This document shows positions 33,267-43,095 of a DNA stretch of 64,000 nucleotides, in pieces. Both the position numbers and the translations under genes were made by a program. The stretch is from Clostridia bacterium (GTDB lineage: Bacteria > Bacillota > DSM-521 > Neomoorellales > Neomoorellaceae). Under the pieces are notes generated by a model. It worked only from the letters and a program-made list of their open reading frames with translations. It made no database searches and had not been told where the DNA came from. Within the stretch, counting starts at the first letter, position 1, and the number at the start of each line of letters is the position of its first letter. The stretch covers positions 49,134-113,133 of the forward strand of contig JASUSV010000003.1 in NCBI GenBank assembly GCA_030445865.1, given 5' to 3'.

Positions 33267-34763
33267 TTGTTAAAATTCAGCGCTTTGACCACCGGCCTGC
33301 CGGTTATCGAGCGGGGTGGCAACCAGGATATAGATATTTCCGGTATCCATTACGATTCGCGGGCCATCCAACCCGGCTATGTTTTTGTGGCCATCAAGGG
33401 TTTCCGAACCGACGGCCACCTTTATTTGCAAGCCGCCGCCGAGCGGGGAGCAGCGGCGGCCATAATAGCGGGTACGGTGGAAGTGCCTCCCGGCCTGGCC
33501 TGGGTCAGGGTTGCGGATTCCCGGCAGGCCTTGGCAGAAGTGGCGGCCAGATTTTATGATTACCCTTCCCGCCGCTGTCGGTTGATAGGAGTTACCGGCA
33601 CGAACGGCAAGACCACTACTACCCACCTGGTCCGGGCGGTTTTAGAGGAGGCCGGGCAAATCTGTGGCCTTATCGGTACTGTGGGCAACTGGGTAGGCGG
33701 GAGGCAATTGCCGGCCAAACATACAACGCCGGAATCTCTCGACCTGCAGTTTTTGCTTAAAGAAATGGTCGCCGCCGGGGTTCAAAGTGTGGTAATGGAA
33801 GTTTCTTCCCACGCCCTGGCTTTAAAAAGAGTCCATGCCTGCGAGTTCGACACCGCCGTTTTTACTAATTTAACTCAGGATCACTTGGATTTTCACCGCG
33901 ATTTAGAAGAATATTTTCAAACTAAAGCCCTGCTCTTTCAAAGTTTAGGCGAGGGCGAGAAAAAGGGGCCCAAACATGCCGTTCTTAATGCCGACGATCC
34001 TCATACGCCGGCTTTGCGGCAGATGTGCCGCGTACCGGTGCTCACTTACAGTTGTGAGCAGGAGGCCGATGTGCAGGCGACGGGAATCGAGATACGCCCC
34101 GATGGAACGCGGCTGAAAATTAACACCTTCCAAGGTAAAGCTTACCTGGATTTGCAATTAACCGGGCTTTTTAACGTTTATAATGCCCTGGCTGCCTGCA
34201 CGGCGGCCCTGGCCGAAGGGTGCGGCATGGAGGCCGTTGTTGCCGCTTTAAGCCGGGTTAAAGGCGTTCCGGGCCGCTTTGAACGGGTAAACTGCGGCCA
34301 GCCGTTCAGCGTGATCGTAGATTATGCTCATACTCCCGACGGCCTGGAAAACGTCCTCCGGGCGGCACGGGAAATTACTCCCGGCAGGATCATTACCGTA
34401 TTCGGCTGCGGCGGCGACCGCGACCGGAGCAAGAGGCCCCTAATGGGCGAGGCCGTGGCCCGCGGGAGCGATTACTGTTTTATAACTTCCGATAACCCCC
34501 GCAGCGAAGACCCGGAAGCTATTATCGGCGAAATCGAGCCCGGCGTCCGCCGGGTTCCGGGCGCTGCCTACGAAAAAATAGCGGACCGCCGCCAGGCCAT
34601 TGCAGCCGCTTTGAGCCTGGCCCGTCCGGGGGATACGGTTTTAATTGCCGGCAAGGGCCATGAGACTTACCAGATCGTTAAAGATAAAGTTTTGCCTTTT
34701 GATGACCGCCAGGTGGCCAGAGAGGAGCTGGAGAAACTGGGCTATGTTGCCTCTGACCGTTGA
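33267..34763 (+). CDS. murE: UDP-MurNAc-tripeptide synthetase MurE (diaminopimelate type)
   Basis: MurE adds the third amino acid to the peptidoglycan stem. The 498-residue protein has the ATP loop GVTGTNGKTTTTHLV near residue 109, HTTPESLDLQ, and SDNPRSEDP near residue 407; the DNPR motif marks meso-diaminopimelate users. The start is TTG with GGGAGG upstream. It overlaps murF. Confidence 0.95.
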   Translation: MLKFSALTTGLPVIERGGNQDIDISGIHYDSRAIQPGYVFVAIKGFRTDGHLYLQAAAERGAAAAIIAGTVEVPPGLAWVRVADSRQALAEVAARFYDYPSRRCRLIGVTGTNGKTTTTHLVRAVLEEAGQICGLIGTVGNWVGGRQLPAKHTTPESLDLQFLLKEMVAAGVQSVVMEVSSHALALKRVHACEFDTAVFTNLTQDHLDFHRDLEEYFQTKALLFQSLGEGEKKGPKHAVLNADDPHTPALRQMCRVPVLTYSCEQEADVQATGIEIRPDGTRLKINTFQGKAYLDLQLTGLFNVYNALAACTAALAEGCGMEAVVAALSRVKGVPGRFERVNCGQPFSVIVDYAHTPDGLENVLRAAREITPGRIITVFGCGGDRDRSKRPLMGEAVARGSDYCFITSDNPRSEDPEAIIGEIEPGVRRVPGAAYEKIADRRQAIAAALSLARPGDTVLIAGKGHETYQIVKDKVLPFDDRQVAREELEKLGYVASDR

Positions 34764-36129
34764 GGATGTCTGTTGTGGAACGCGCGGCCGCCTCCTTTCC
34801 GGCGACGGTTCCCTTAAGATTCAGGGAATAAGTACCGACACGCGCACCCTTAAACCCGGGGAGGTTTTTTTTGCCTTAAAGGGGCCGCGTTTCGACGGCC
34901 ACGATTTTCTTGAGATTGCCGCAGCGCGGGGAGCGGCGGCGGCGGTAATCTCCCGGCGACCTGAGGGTGCTGCGCCGCCGGCGCTGGTCCTGGTTCCCGA
35001 TACCCTGCAGGCCCTGCAATCCCTAGCCGCCTGGTACCGGGGTAGGTTTAACCTGCCGGTAATAGGCGTCACCGGCTCCAGCGGGAAAACGACCACCAAG
35101 GATCTCATCGCCGCCGTTCTGGGCCGGTTCGGACCGGTCCTTAAAACCCCGGGTAATTTTAATAATGAAATCGGCCTCCCTCTAACCCTTTTACAGCTAG
35201 ATAAGGGGTACCGGGTGGCGGTGCTGGAGATGGCCATGCGCGCCCCGGGCGAAATTGCCGCCCTTTGCCGCCTGGCCCGGCCGGACATCGGGGTGATTAC
35301 CAATATTGGAGCCGCCCACCTGGGCCGCCTGGGTTCCAAAGAGGCCATCGCCCGGGCCAAGGGAGAATTGCTGGCGGCCCTCCCCAGAACTGGCCTGGCC
35401 GTGCTCAATGCCGATGACGCCTGGTGCCGCCGGCTGGCTTTAAGTTCCCCGGCGCGGGTTATCTTTTACGGATTCTCTCCTGAAGCCGAGGTCCGGGTGC
35501 GGGACGTTGCCGCCTCAGCCGGCCGGGACAGCAAGTTTGGGTTAGAAGTTGGCGGCCGCCTTTGGGAAGTAGCCCTGCCTATGCCCGGGCGCCATAATGT
35601 TTTAAACGCCGCCGCCGCCCTGGCCGTAGCCTGGGGGCTGGGGCTGGACTTGGACGAGGCAATCCCGGGCTTAAAGGAATGGCCGGCCGAGGACCTGCGC
35701 CAGAACTTTATTGCCGGCCCCAACGGCAGCCTCATTTTCAATGACGCCTATAACGCCAATCCGGATTCTATGCTGGCCGCCCTCCGGGTTTTGAGCGAGC
35801 TCCAAGGGGAGCGCAGGCTCGCCGTCCTGGGCGACATGCTGGAACTCGGCCCGGAAGCTGCTAGGCTACATTTTGAGGTAGGTGAAGCAGCGGCAGGGCT
35901 CGGCCTCGCTTATTTAATCACCGTAGGATCGCTGGCGCGGGAACTGGCTTCCGGCGCGCGGGCCGGAGGGATGCCGGCGGAGAGAATAGCCTGCTTTGAC
36001 GACCACCGGGAGGCCGCTGCCCGTCTTAGGGAGTTGTTGCGGCCGGGAGATGTGGTCCTGGTAAAAGGTTCCCGGGGCATGGCTATGGAAAAAGTCTTAA
36101 CGGCTTTAGGATTGGGAGAAGGAAATTAA
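34744..36129 (+). CDS. murF: UDP-MurNAc-pentapeptide synthetase MurF
   Basis: MurF adds D-Ala-D-Ala to the stem peptide. The 461-residue protein has STDTRTLKPGEVFFALKG, the ATP loop VTGSSGKTTTKDLI near residue 109, the NFNNEIGLPLTLL segment and the late FNDAYNANPDSM motif. ATG 34744 is used; the frame is open further upstream inside murE, but GGAGAAACTGGGCT lies right before this ATG. Confidence 0.94.
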   Translation: MLPLTVEDVCCGTRGRLLSGDGSLKIQGISTDTRTLKPGEVFFALKGPRFDGHDFLEIAAARGAAAAVISRRPEGAAPPALVLVPDTLQALQSLAAWYRGRFNLPVIGVTGSSGKTTTKDLIAAVLGRFGPVLKTPGNFNNEIGLPLTLLQLDKGYRVAVLEMAMRAPGEIAALCRLARPDIGVITNIGAAHLGRLGSKEAIARAKGELLAALPRTGLAVLNADDAWCRRLALSSPARVIFYGFSPEAEVRVRDVAASAGRDSKFGLEVGGRLWEVALPMPGRHNVLNAAAALAVAWGLGLDLDEAIPGLKEWPAEDLRQNFIAGPNGSLIFNDAYNANPDSMLAALRVLSELQGERRLAVLGDMLELGPEAARLHFEVGEAAAGLGLAYLITVGSLARELASGARAGGMPAERIACFDDHREAAARLRELLRPGDVVLVKGSRGMAMEKVLTALGLGEGN

Positions 36130-37083
36130 GTGTTGCAAGCTGGTCTATTGGCTCTAGCGCTGGCTGCCGGTACTACTCTTATCGTGGGCTGGCCGGGGAT
36201 AATTCTTTTAACGCGCCTGCGGGCCGGCCAGAACGTGCGCAGCGACGGGCCGCGGAGTCACCTGGCTAAAGCAGGGACGCCGACCATGGGCGGCCTGCTA
36301 TTCCTGATCGGCACTTCGGTGGCCACTCTTCTCCTGGCGCCGCCGACGCCGGAAATCTGGATATTGCTGCTGGCCACCTGGGGGTTTGCCCTGATAGGGT
36401 TTGCCGACGACTTCTTAAAAGTAGTCCTGCGCCGTCCTCTGGGCCTTCTGGCCCGCCAAAAATTAGGCGGGCAGATTATCCTCGGCTTGGCCGTAGGCGC
36501 GTCGGTAGTATTTTTGGCCGGGCGGGGAACGGACTTGACAGTGCCCGTCCTGGGCTGGCAATGGCACCTAGGCTGGCTTTATATTCCTTTTGCCTGCCTG
36601 CTTATGGTGGCCGCCGGTAACGCCGTGAACCTAACCGACGGCCTGGACGGTCTGGCCGCCGGCGTAACCTTTTGGGTGGCCCTGGCCTATTTTTTAATTG
36701 GCCTTTTTTTGGACAAGATAGATCTGGTAATATTTACCTTAGCCCTGGCAGGAGGATGCGCGGGGTTTTTGGTGTATAATTTTCATCCGGCGCGTATTTT
36801 TATGGGTGACACCGGATCCCTGGCATTAGGCGGGGCTATCGGCGCCTTGGCTTTGCTCACCCGGACCGAAATGGTTCTGCCGCTCCTGGGCGGCATCTAT
36901 GTCCTGGAGACTCTATCGGTAATTATCCAGGTGGTCTTTTTTCGTTTGACCGGGCGCAGGTTTTTCCGGATGAGTCCCCTTCACCACCATTTTGAGTTGC
37001 TCGGCTGGCCGGAAACGCGAGTGGTATTCTTTTTCTGGTTCCTGGCGATAATTTTTGCTGTTCTGGGGTTGAGCTTAATCTAA
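36130..37083 (+). CDS. mraY: Phospho-MurNAc-pentapeptide transferase MraY
   Basis: MraY makes lipid I on the inner face of the membrane. The 317-residue protein has about ten membrane segments and the family motifs SHLAKAGTPTMGG, FADDFLK, NLTDGLDGLA, FMGDTGSLALGG and MSPLHHHFE. GTG start directly after murF. Confidence 0.96.
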   Translation: MLQAGLLALALAAGTTLIVGWPGIILLTRLRAGQNVRSDGPRSHLAKAGTPTMGGLLFLIGTSVATLLLAPPTPEIWILLLATWGFALIGFADDFLKVVLRRPLGLLARQKLGGQIILGLAVGASVVFLAGRGTDLTVPVLGWQWHLGWLYIPFACLLMVAAGNAVNLTDGLDGLAAGVTFWVALAYFLIGLFLDKIDLVIFTLALAGGCAGFLVYNFHPARIFMGDTGSLALGGAIGALALLTRTEMVLPLLGGIYVLETLSVIIQVVFFRLTGRRFFRMSPLHHHFELLGWPETRVVFFFWFLAIIFAVLGLSLI

Positions 37084-37107
37084 TTTTCGAAAGGATAAGA
37101 TCTCGGA

Positions 37108-38472
37108 ATGGATTGGCGGAAGCAAAAAGTTTTAGTTGTAGGCCTGGGCAAGAGCGGGCTGGCCGTTTCCAAAGCGCTGTCGGCTTTGGGAGCCACAGTT
37201 ATAGCCTGCGATCATAAAAAACTGGCTGATCTCGATTTGAACGGCCTGGATGGCTTTGCCGTGCAGGTTATCAGTGGCGGGTATCCCGAAGTGGGTTGCA
37301 TTAAACCGGACCTGGTAATTACCAGCCCGGGCGTGCCCTTGCGGGAGCCGCCTTTAGCGCAGGCCAGGGAAATGGGAATACCTGTATGGGGCGAACTGGA
37401 GCTGGCTTACCGGCTCTTGCCGGATAAGGTAAAACTCATTGCCGTAACCGGTTCCAACGGCAAAACTACGACCACCGCCCTCATCAACCAGATTTTGAAG
37501 GATGCCGGTTGCAGGGTAACGGTGGCGGGCAACATAGGTATACCCCTTACGGAAAAAATCCGGGAAATTCAGCCCGGCGACTTCGTGGTTTGCGAAGTGA
37601 GTAGTTTCCAATTGGAAACAACTGAAACTTTTAATCCCCATATAGCAGTAATCCTTAATATTACCCCCGACCACCTCGACCGCCACGAGACTTTTGAGCG
37701 TTACCGGGAAGCCAAGGCAAGAATCTTCTCCCGTCAGGGTCCCGAGGATGTCACCGTATTAAACTACGATGATCCGGAAGTCCGGGCCCTGGCGGCTCGG
37801 GTCCCGGCAGAGGCGGTTTTCTTTAGCCGCCAAAGCCGGCTGGAACGGGGAAGTTATACAAGGGATGGGGAGATAGTCATCGACCTGGGGGGTGGCCCCC
37901 GTTCAGTTTGCCCGGTGGTCTCTTTATCGCTACCGGGAAGCCATAACCTGGAAAATTCCCTGGCGGCGGTTACCGTAGCTGGGGTCCTGGGCATCGACCC
38001 TGCCTCGCTGGCCCGGACTCTGCAGACTTTTGCCGGTGTGCCCCACCGTTTGGAGCCGGTGGCCGAGATTGCCGGCGTCCGCTATATAAACGATTCTAAA
38101 GGAACCAACCCGGATGCAACCATCAAGGCCCTGGAAGCTTACGAAGCCCCTATAATTTTGATTGCCGGCGGCTACGACAAGGGCAGCGATTTTGATCTTC
38201 TAGCGGAGAAAATGAAGGGTAAGGTTAAGCACCTGGTATTAATAGGTCAAACGGCGCCTTTGATCGCCCGCGCCGCGCGTAAGGCCGGTTTGAGCAATAT
38301 TCACTTGGCAGGGGATTTTGCCGGTGCCGTAAACCAGGCGGCCAGCTTGGCGGAATGGGGCGATATAGTTTTGCTTTCGCCGGCCTGCGCCAGTTGGGAT
38401 ATGTTCCGGAATTATGAGGAGCGGGGGGAAATTTTTAAACAATTGGTAAGGGCGCTGGAAGGGGGTAAGTAA
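37108..38472 (+). CDS. murD: UDP-MurNAc-L-Ala--D-Glu ligase MurD
   Basis: MurD adds D-Glu to UDP-MurNAc-L-Ala. The 454-residue protein has the N-terminal Rossmann part [16 protein letters not shown] loop [15 protein letters not shown] near residue 114, [11 protein letters not shown] and the late [16 protein letters not shown] and [10 protein letters not shown] motifs. Confidence 0.96.
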   Translation: MDWRKQKVLVVGLGKSGLAVSKALSALGATVIACDHKKLADLDLNGLDGFAVQVISGGYPEVGCIKPDLVITSPGVPLREPPLAQAREMGIPVWGELELAYRLLPDKVKLIAVTGSNGKTTTTALINQILKDAGCRVTVAGNIGIPLTEKIREIQPGDFVVCEVSSFQLETTETFNPHIAVILNITPDHLDRHETFERYREAKARIFSRQGPEDVTVLNYDDPEVRALAARVPAEAVFFSRQSRLERGSYTRDGEIVIDLGGGPRSVCPVVSLSLPGSHNLENSLAAVTVAGVLGIDPASLARTLQTFAGVPHRLEPVAEIAGVRYINDSKGTNPDATIKALEAYEAPIILIAGGYDKGSDFDLLAEKMKGKVKHLVLIGQTAPLIARAARKAGLSNIHLAGDFAGAVNQAASLAEWGDIVLLSPACASWDMFRNYEERGEIFKQLVRALEGGK

Positions 38473-38474
38473 TC

Positions 38475-39569
38475 ATGGGGCGCCGCGCTGGAGTCCCGGA
38501 CTTCGGTATTTTTTTGGCCACGCTCCTTTTGCTGTCTATAGGTATTATTATGGTGTTGAGTTCCAGCATTGTCACTTCCGAACAACTTTATGGAGATCCA
38601 TATTATTTCCTGAAGCGCCAGCTACTGTGGGCGGCCCTCGGCTTGACCGGTCTCTTTTTTGTCCAACAATTCGATTACCGGGAACTGCGCCGCCTGGCTG
38701 TTCCTTTTTTAGTGCTCGCCCTTTTTTTACTTATTTTAGTCCTCCTGGTGGGGATTGAAGCGAAGGGCTCCAGCCGCTGGCTGGGGGTAGGGACTCTGTC
38801 TTTCCAGCCTTCGGAAGTTATAAAATTGGCTATGGTGATATTTATTGCCTACAGTTTGGCTGAGGTCAAGAAAAGCCTCAATTCTTTCTGGCGCGATCTG
38901 CTCCCGTATTTACTTTTGCTTACCGTGGTATGTATTTTGATACTGGCCCAACCGGACCTGGGAACGGCGGCGGCAGTTGCCGGTACGGTGTATTTAATGC
39001 TGGCCGTTGCCGGGGCCAGGAGGGAGCACTTGCTGATGCTTTTGGCGTTGGGCCTAGCTGGCGTGGCGGCGGCCATTGCTATCGCCCCTTACCGCATGGC
39101 CCGCTTTCTGGCCTTTTTAAACCCGTGGGCCGATCCTTCGGGAACCGGCTACCAGTACATCCAGTCGCTGCTGGCGGTAGGCTCGGGCGGTCTTTTCGGG
39201 GTCGGTCTGGGCCAGGGAAAGCAAAAACTTTTTTATGTTCCCGAAAGGCATACCGACTTTATTTTTGCCATTTTGAGCGAAGAATTGGGCTTTATAGGGG
39301 CAGCGGTAGTTATTTTGCTTTTTTTTGTGCTGGTATGGCGGGGGTTAAGAGTGGCCTTGAACGCTCCGGATTCTTTCGGCTCCTTGTTAGCGGCGGGAAT
39401 AACTATTATGATTATGCTGCAGGCGCTTATTAATATGGGTGTAGTTACCGGCCTGCTGCCCATAACTGGTATAACTTTGCCTCTGGTAAGTTACGGCGGT
39501 TCTTCGCTGCTTTTTTCTATGCTGGGTATCGGTATCCTCCTAAACGTTTCCCGTTACGTTAGAGGTTAA
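38475..39569 (+). CDS. spoVE: SEDS glycosyltransferase FtsW/SpoVE
   Basis: A 364-residue SEDS protein that polymerises peptidoglycan with a class B PBP. About ten membrane segments are seen, with family motifs KGSSRWL, QPSEVIKLAM, LAQPDLGTA, NPWADPSGTGYQ, ILSEELGFIG and ITLPLVSYGGSSLL. Whether it acts in division (FtsW) or spore cortex (SpoVE) cannot be told, but the location next to spoVD and sporulation genes favours SpoVE or a shared role. Confidence 0.92.
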   Translation: MGRRAGVPDFGIFLATLLLLSIGIIMVLSSSIVTSEQLYGDPYYFLKRQLLWAALGLTGLFFVQQFDYRELRRLAVPFLVLALFLLILVLLVGIEAKGSSRWLGVGTLSFQPSEVIKLAMVIFIAYSLAEVKKSLNSFWRDLLPYLLLLTVVCILILAQPDLGTAAAVAGTVYLMLAVAGARREHLLMLLALGLAGVAAAIAIAPYRMARFLAFLNPWADPSGTGYQYIQSLLAVGSGGLFGVGLGQGKQKLFYVPERHTDFIFAILSEELGFIGAAVVILLFFVLVWRGLRVALNAPDSFGSLLAAGITIMIMLQALINMGVVTGLLPITGITLPLVSYGGSSLLFSMLGIGILLNVSRYVRG

Positions 39570-39586
39570 CGGGCGAGGTGTTGGCT

Positions 39587-40699
39587 TTGCGTTTTTTGGT
39601 CACCGGCGGCGGAACGGGGGGCCACGTTTATCCGGCCCTCGCAATTGCCCGCGGCTTGAGGGAGGCAGTTTCCGGGGCCGAGATTCTCTATGTGGGCACG
39701 AAGAAAGGCCTGGAAGCCCGGGTAGTTCCCCAGGCCGGTTTTAATTTTACTACCATTACCGTAGAGGGTTTCGAGCGCCGGCTTTTCTGGCGCAATATAC
39801 CCCGTTTGGGACGGTTGGCTGTGGGATTGGCTCAGGCCCTGGCTATTTTGCGCCGTTTCCGGCCGGGGGTAGTGGTGGGCACCGGAGGTTACGTCTGCGG
39901 GCCGGTATGCCTGGCGGCGGCCTTTTTAAAGATCCCCCTGGTACTGCACGAGCAAAACGCCCATCCCGGCCTAACCAACCGCGTGCTGGCGCAATTTGCC
40001 CGCACGGTTTGCCTCACTTTTGCCGAAGCTACCCACCGTTTGCCCCGGAGGCCAGAGATTGTAGTAACCGGCCTGCCGGTACGGTCTGAGATTCTGCAGA
40101 CCAGCGCCGATGAAGGGCGGAGATTTTTCAACTTCCGCCCTGACCAGACCGTACTCCTGGCGACGGGAGGCAGCCAGGGCGCTAAAAGCTTAAACGAAGC
40201 TATGCTGCCGGTAATCCGGGAAGTAGCCCGCAGGCCCGATATTGCCCTGATCCATCTTACTGGACAAAACGGCTATGAGGCTGTACGGCATGAAGTAGAA
40301 AAAGCAGGTATAAGATTGGATGCTAATGGCAATATTAGACTATTGCCCTACCTTTATGAAATGGAATATGCCCTGGCCGCATCCGATCTGGTAATCGGGC
40401 GGGCAGGAGCCTCCTTTTTAGCCGAAATTACGGCCCGGGGGCTGCCGGCCATCCTTATCCCTTATCCTTATGCTGCCGCCAACCACCAGGAACATAACGC
40501 CCGCTTCCTGGCGCGTAAAGGCGCGGCCATGGTAATCCCGGATCGCGAGTTAAGAGGACACCGGCTGTGGGAAGCGGTCCAGCGACTCTTAGAGGACAGG
40601 CAGAAACTGGCGGCCATGGCCGTAGCTTCTGCGGCTCTGGGAAAACCCCGAGCCCTGGAGGAGATAATAAAAGTCATCCTGGCCGCCGGCAGGTTTTAA
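39587..40699 (+). CDS. murG: UDP-GlcNAc:lipid I transferase MurG
   Basis: MurG makes lipid II. The 370-residue glycosyltransferase has FLVTGGGTGGHVYPALA at the start, LHEQNAHPGLTN, ATGGSQGAKSLNEA and GRAGASFLAEI with PYPYAAANHQEHNA. TTG 39587 is preferred, since GGTG lies about six bases upstream and the protein then starts at the conserved strand; GTG 39578 is also in frame. Confidence 0.94.
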   Translation: MRFLVTGGGTGGHVYPALAIARGLREAVSGAEILYVGTKKGLEARVVPQAGFNFTTITVEGFERRLFWRNIPRLGRLAVGLAQALAILRRFRPGVVVGTGGYVCGPVCLAAAFLKIPLVLHEQNAHPGLTNRVLAQFARTVCLTFAEATHRLPRRPEIVVTGLPVRSEILQTSADEGRRFFNFRPDQTVLLATGGSQGAKSLNEAMLPVIREVARRPDIALIHLTGQNGYEAVRHEVEKAGIRLDANGNIRLLPYLYEMEYALAASDLVIGRAGASFLAEITARGLPAILIPYPYAAANHQEHNARFLARKGAAMVIPDRELRGHRLWEAVQRLLEDRQKLAAMAVASAALGKPRALEEIIKVILAAGRF

Positions 40700-40804
40700 A
40701 TTTTTTGGGGACAAGCCCAGTAACCGCCCGAAAATCTGGCGCATATTATGCAAGTGTCTATAGTGGCCGGCGTGGGGACCCCTGACGGAAAGGAGATGAA
40801 AGAC

Positions 40805-42169
40805 TTGGGAGAAAAGGAATGGCTCCACTTCGTAGGCATCGGCGGAGTGGGAATGAGCGCGCTGGCGCAGGTTTTGCTCGGTAAAGGTTACCGCGTTTCC
40901 GGCTCCGATCTCAAAGAAAACGGCGTTATGCAGCGCTTGGCTTCCCTGGGGGCAACGGTGAACACCGGCCACGCAGTGGAAAATCTGTCGCCGGGCGTCC
41001 GCAGAGTGGTCGTTTCATCAGCTATTCCTCCTGATAATCCTGAAGTTACGGCAGCCCGCCAACGTGGGTTGCCGGTAATTAAAAGGGGCGAGCTGCTTGC
41101 CGAATTTATGCAACCCTACCGGGGTATTACCGTTGCCGGCGCGCACGGTAAAACCACGGTAACGGCCATGATCGCGTTAACTTTGTTGCGGGCCGGATTC
41201 GATCCCACCGTCCTGGTGGGCGGCAATGTTCCCGAAATAGGCGGCAATGCTTATTTGGGCAAAAGCGACTACCTGGTAACGGAAGCCGACGAAAGCGATG
41301 CCTCTTTTCTTTATCTTAGACCATGGGTTGCCGTAGCCACCAACATCGAAGATGACCACCTCGACCACTACGGCAGCGTCGAAAACATTATTGAGGCTTT
41401 TGAAGCTTACCTCCGGCAGACCAAGCCGGACGGTTTTGCCGTACTTTGCGCCGATGATCCCAACTTGCGCAGGTTGGCCCTGGATTTGCCCTGCCGGGTA
41501 GTTACTTATGGGTTAGAGGTTGGAGGCGATCTTGAGGCTACTGAAATACGCTTTAACGGTTTGGGCAGCCGGGCCAGGGTTAATTCGGGTGGCAGGGAAC
41601 TGGGGTGGTTAGAGCTTAATGTTCCCGGCCGCCATAACGTGCTCAATGCTCTGGCTGCTGCGGCCGTCGCCACGAATTTGGGCGTGGAATGGGCCAAAAT
41701 TCGGGAAAGTTTGGCCTCCTTCCGGGGTGTAGAGCGCCGCTTCCAGGTCCTGCACGGCGAAAATAACATCTGGGTGGTAGACGATTACGCCCATCACCCC
41801 ACCGAGATTCGGGCCACGCTTTCAGCCGCCTCCCAGGTAGGGGCCAGGCGCATTGTCGCCGTTTTCCAGCCACATCGTTATACCCGCACCAAGTTTCTTT
41901 ACCGGGATTTTGGCCGCGCCTTCCGGCAGGCGGATATAGTTATCGTTAATGACATTTATGCGGCCGGGGAACATCCCCTGCCAGGGGTTACTGCCGGGCT
42001 CATCGTCCAGGCGTTACGAGAGGCCGGGCAACCCAGGGTTCTATATTTGCCTACCCAGGAAGAGACTCTGGATTATTTACGCAAGGAATCCGCTAAAGGC
42101 GATCTTATTTTAACCCTGGGGGCAGGAGATGTTTGGAAAATAAGTCACAGCTTGGTAAAAGAGCTATGA
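40805..42169 (+). CDS. murC: UDP-MurNAc--L-alanine ligase MurC
   Basis: MurC adds the first amino acid, L-Ala. The 454-residue protein has HFVGIGGVGMSALAQVLL at the start, ATP loop AGAHGKTTVTAMI near residue 111, EADESDASFL, IEDDHLDHYG and the late VDDYAHHPTEI. TTG 40805 is chosen, with AAAGGAG nine bases upstream; ATG 40796 and ATG 40748 are in frame but lack proper spacing. The stop overlaps the murB start. Confidence 0.93.
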   Translation: MGEKEWLHFVGIGGVGMSALAQVLLGKGYRVSGSDLKENGVMQRLASLGATVNTGHAVENLSPGVRRVVVSSAIPPDNPEVTAARQRGLPVIKRGELLAEFMQPYRGITVAGAHGKTTVTAMIALTLLRAGFDPTVLVGGNVPEIGGNAYLGKSDYLVTEADESDASFLYLRPWVAVATNIEDDHLDHYGSVENIIEAFEAYLRQTKPDGFAVLCADDPNLRRLALDLPCRVVTYGLEVGGDLEATEIRFNGLGSRARVNSGGRELGWLELNVPGRHNVLNALAAAAVATNLGVEWAKIRESLASFRGVERRFQVLHGENNIWVVDDYAHHPTEIRATLSAASQVGARRIVAVFQPHRYTRTKFLYRDFGRAFRQADIVIVNDIYAAGEHPLPGVTAGLIVQALREAGQPRVLYLPTQEETLDYLRKESAKGDLILTLGAGDVWKISHSLVKEL

Positions 42170-43068
42170 AGGCACTGGAGTTAGCCGGCGAACTGTCCAG
42201 GGAAATTAGGGGCAGGGTCTGCGCCCTGGAACCCCTTGCCAAGCATACTACTTTGCGCGTAGGCGGACCGGCGGACATCTTCGCTGAGCCGGCCGATTGC
42301 CATGAAGTCAGGGCTTGCTTGGATTTCGCGGACCGCAAAGGCCTGCCGGCGTACATCCTGGGAAACGGTTCTAATATTCTAGTAACCGATGCCGGCGTCC
42401 GCGGGGTAGTGGTGAAAATGACCTCCCTTAGAAAGCTAGAAATAGAAGGAGAACTGGTCCGGGCAGGCGCCGGAGTTTCTTTGCCCCAACTGGTGGCGCT
42501 TACCGTTAAAAATTCTCTAGCCGGCCTGGAATACTTGGCCGGCATCCCGGCCAGCCTGGGCGGTGCGGTGGCTATGAACGCAGGCACGCCCGAGAAAAGT
42601 CTGGGGGACCTCGTGCATGCCGTATGGGTATTGAAGGGCGAGGAAATCAACGTTCTGCGTAAAGGGGAGTTGGATTTCGGTTACCGGCACAGCAGGGTTT
42701 TGCAAGACAAACTGGTAGTTTTGGGCGCCGAACTGCGCCTGGGTTCGGGCAACCGCGCCGAGCTAGAGCAAAAGGTCGCCAACCGGCTGGCCCGGCGCCG
42801 CCAAACCCAACCCCTGGAATACCCCAACGCCGGTAGCATTTTTAAAAACCCGCCGGGGGACTTTGCCGGCAGGCTCATTGAGCTTATAGGCGCCAAAGGT
42901 TGGCGCTGCGGCGGGGCCGAGGTAGCGGTCAAGCACGCCAACTTTATTGTCAATCGCGGCGGGGCTTCGGCCCGGGAGATATTATTTCTCATCGAGCGGA
43001 TAAGGGAGGCCGTTTGGAAACAGTCCGGCATTTTGCTGGAGTTGGAAATCGAGGTTTGGGGAGATTGA
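42166..43068 (+). CDS. murB: UDP-N-acetylenolpyruvoylglucosamine reductase MurB
   Basis: MurB reduces the enolpyruvyl group to make UDP-MurNAc, using NADPH and FAD. It has HTTLRVGGPADIF, the flavin loop ILGNGSNILV, AGIPASLGGAVAMNAG and the late PNAGSIFKNPPG segment with NFIVNRGGASA. ATG 42166 overlaps the murC stop in the common ATGA manner; the frame stays open upstream inside murC. Confidence 0.93.
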   Translation: MKALELAGELSREIRGRVCALEPLAKHTTLRVGGPADIFAEPADCHEVRACLDFADRKGLPAYILGNGSNILVTDAGVRGVVVKMTSLRKLEIEGELVRAGAGVSLPQLVALTVKNSLAGLEYLAGIPASLGGAVAMNAGTPEKSLGDLVHAVWVLKGEEINVLRKGELDFGYRHSRVLQDKLVVLGAELRLGSGNRAELEQKVANRLARRRQTQPLEYPNAGSIFKNPPGDFAGRLIELIGAKGWRCGGAEVAVKHANFIVNRGGASAREILFLIERIREAVWKQSGILLELEIEVWGD

Positions 43069-43095
43069 CCCTTAAGGGCGGGGGAGGGGGTTGAA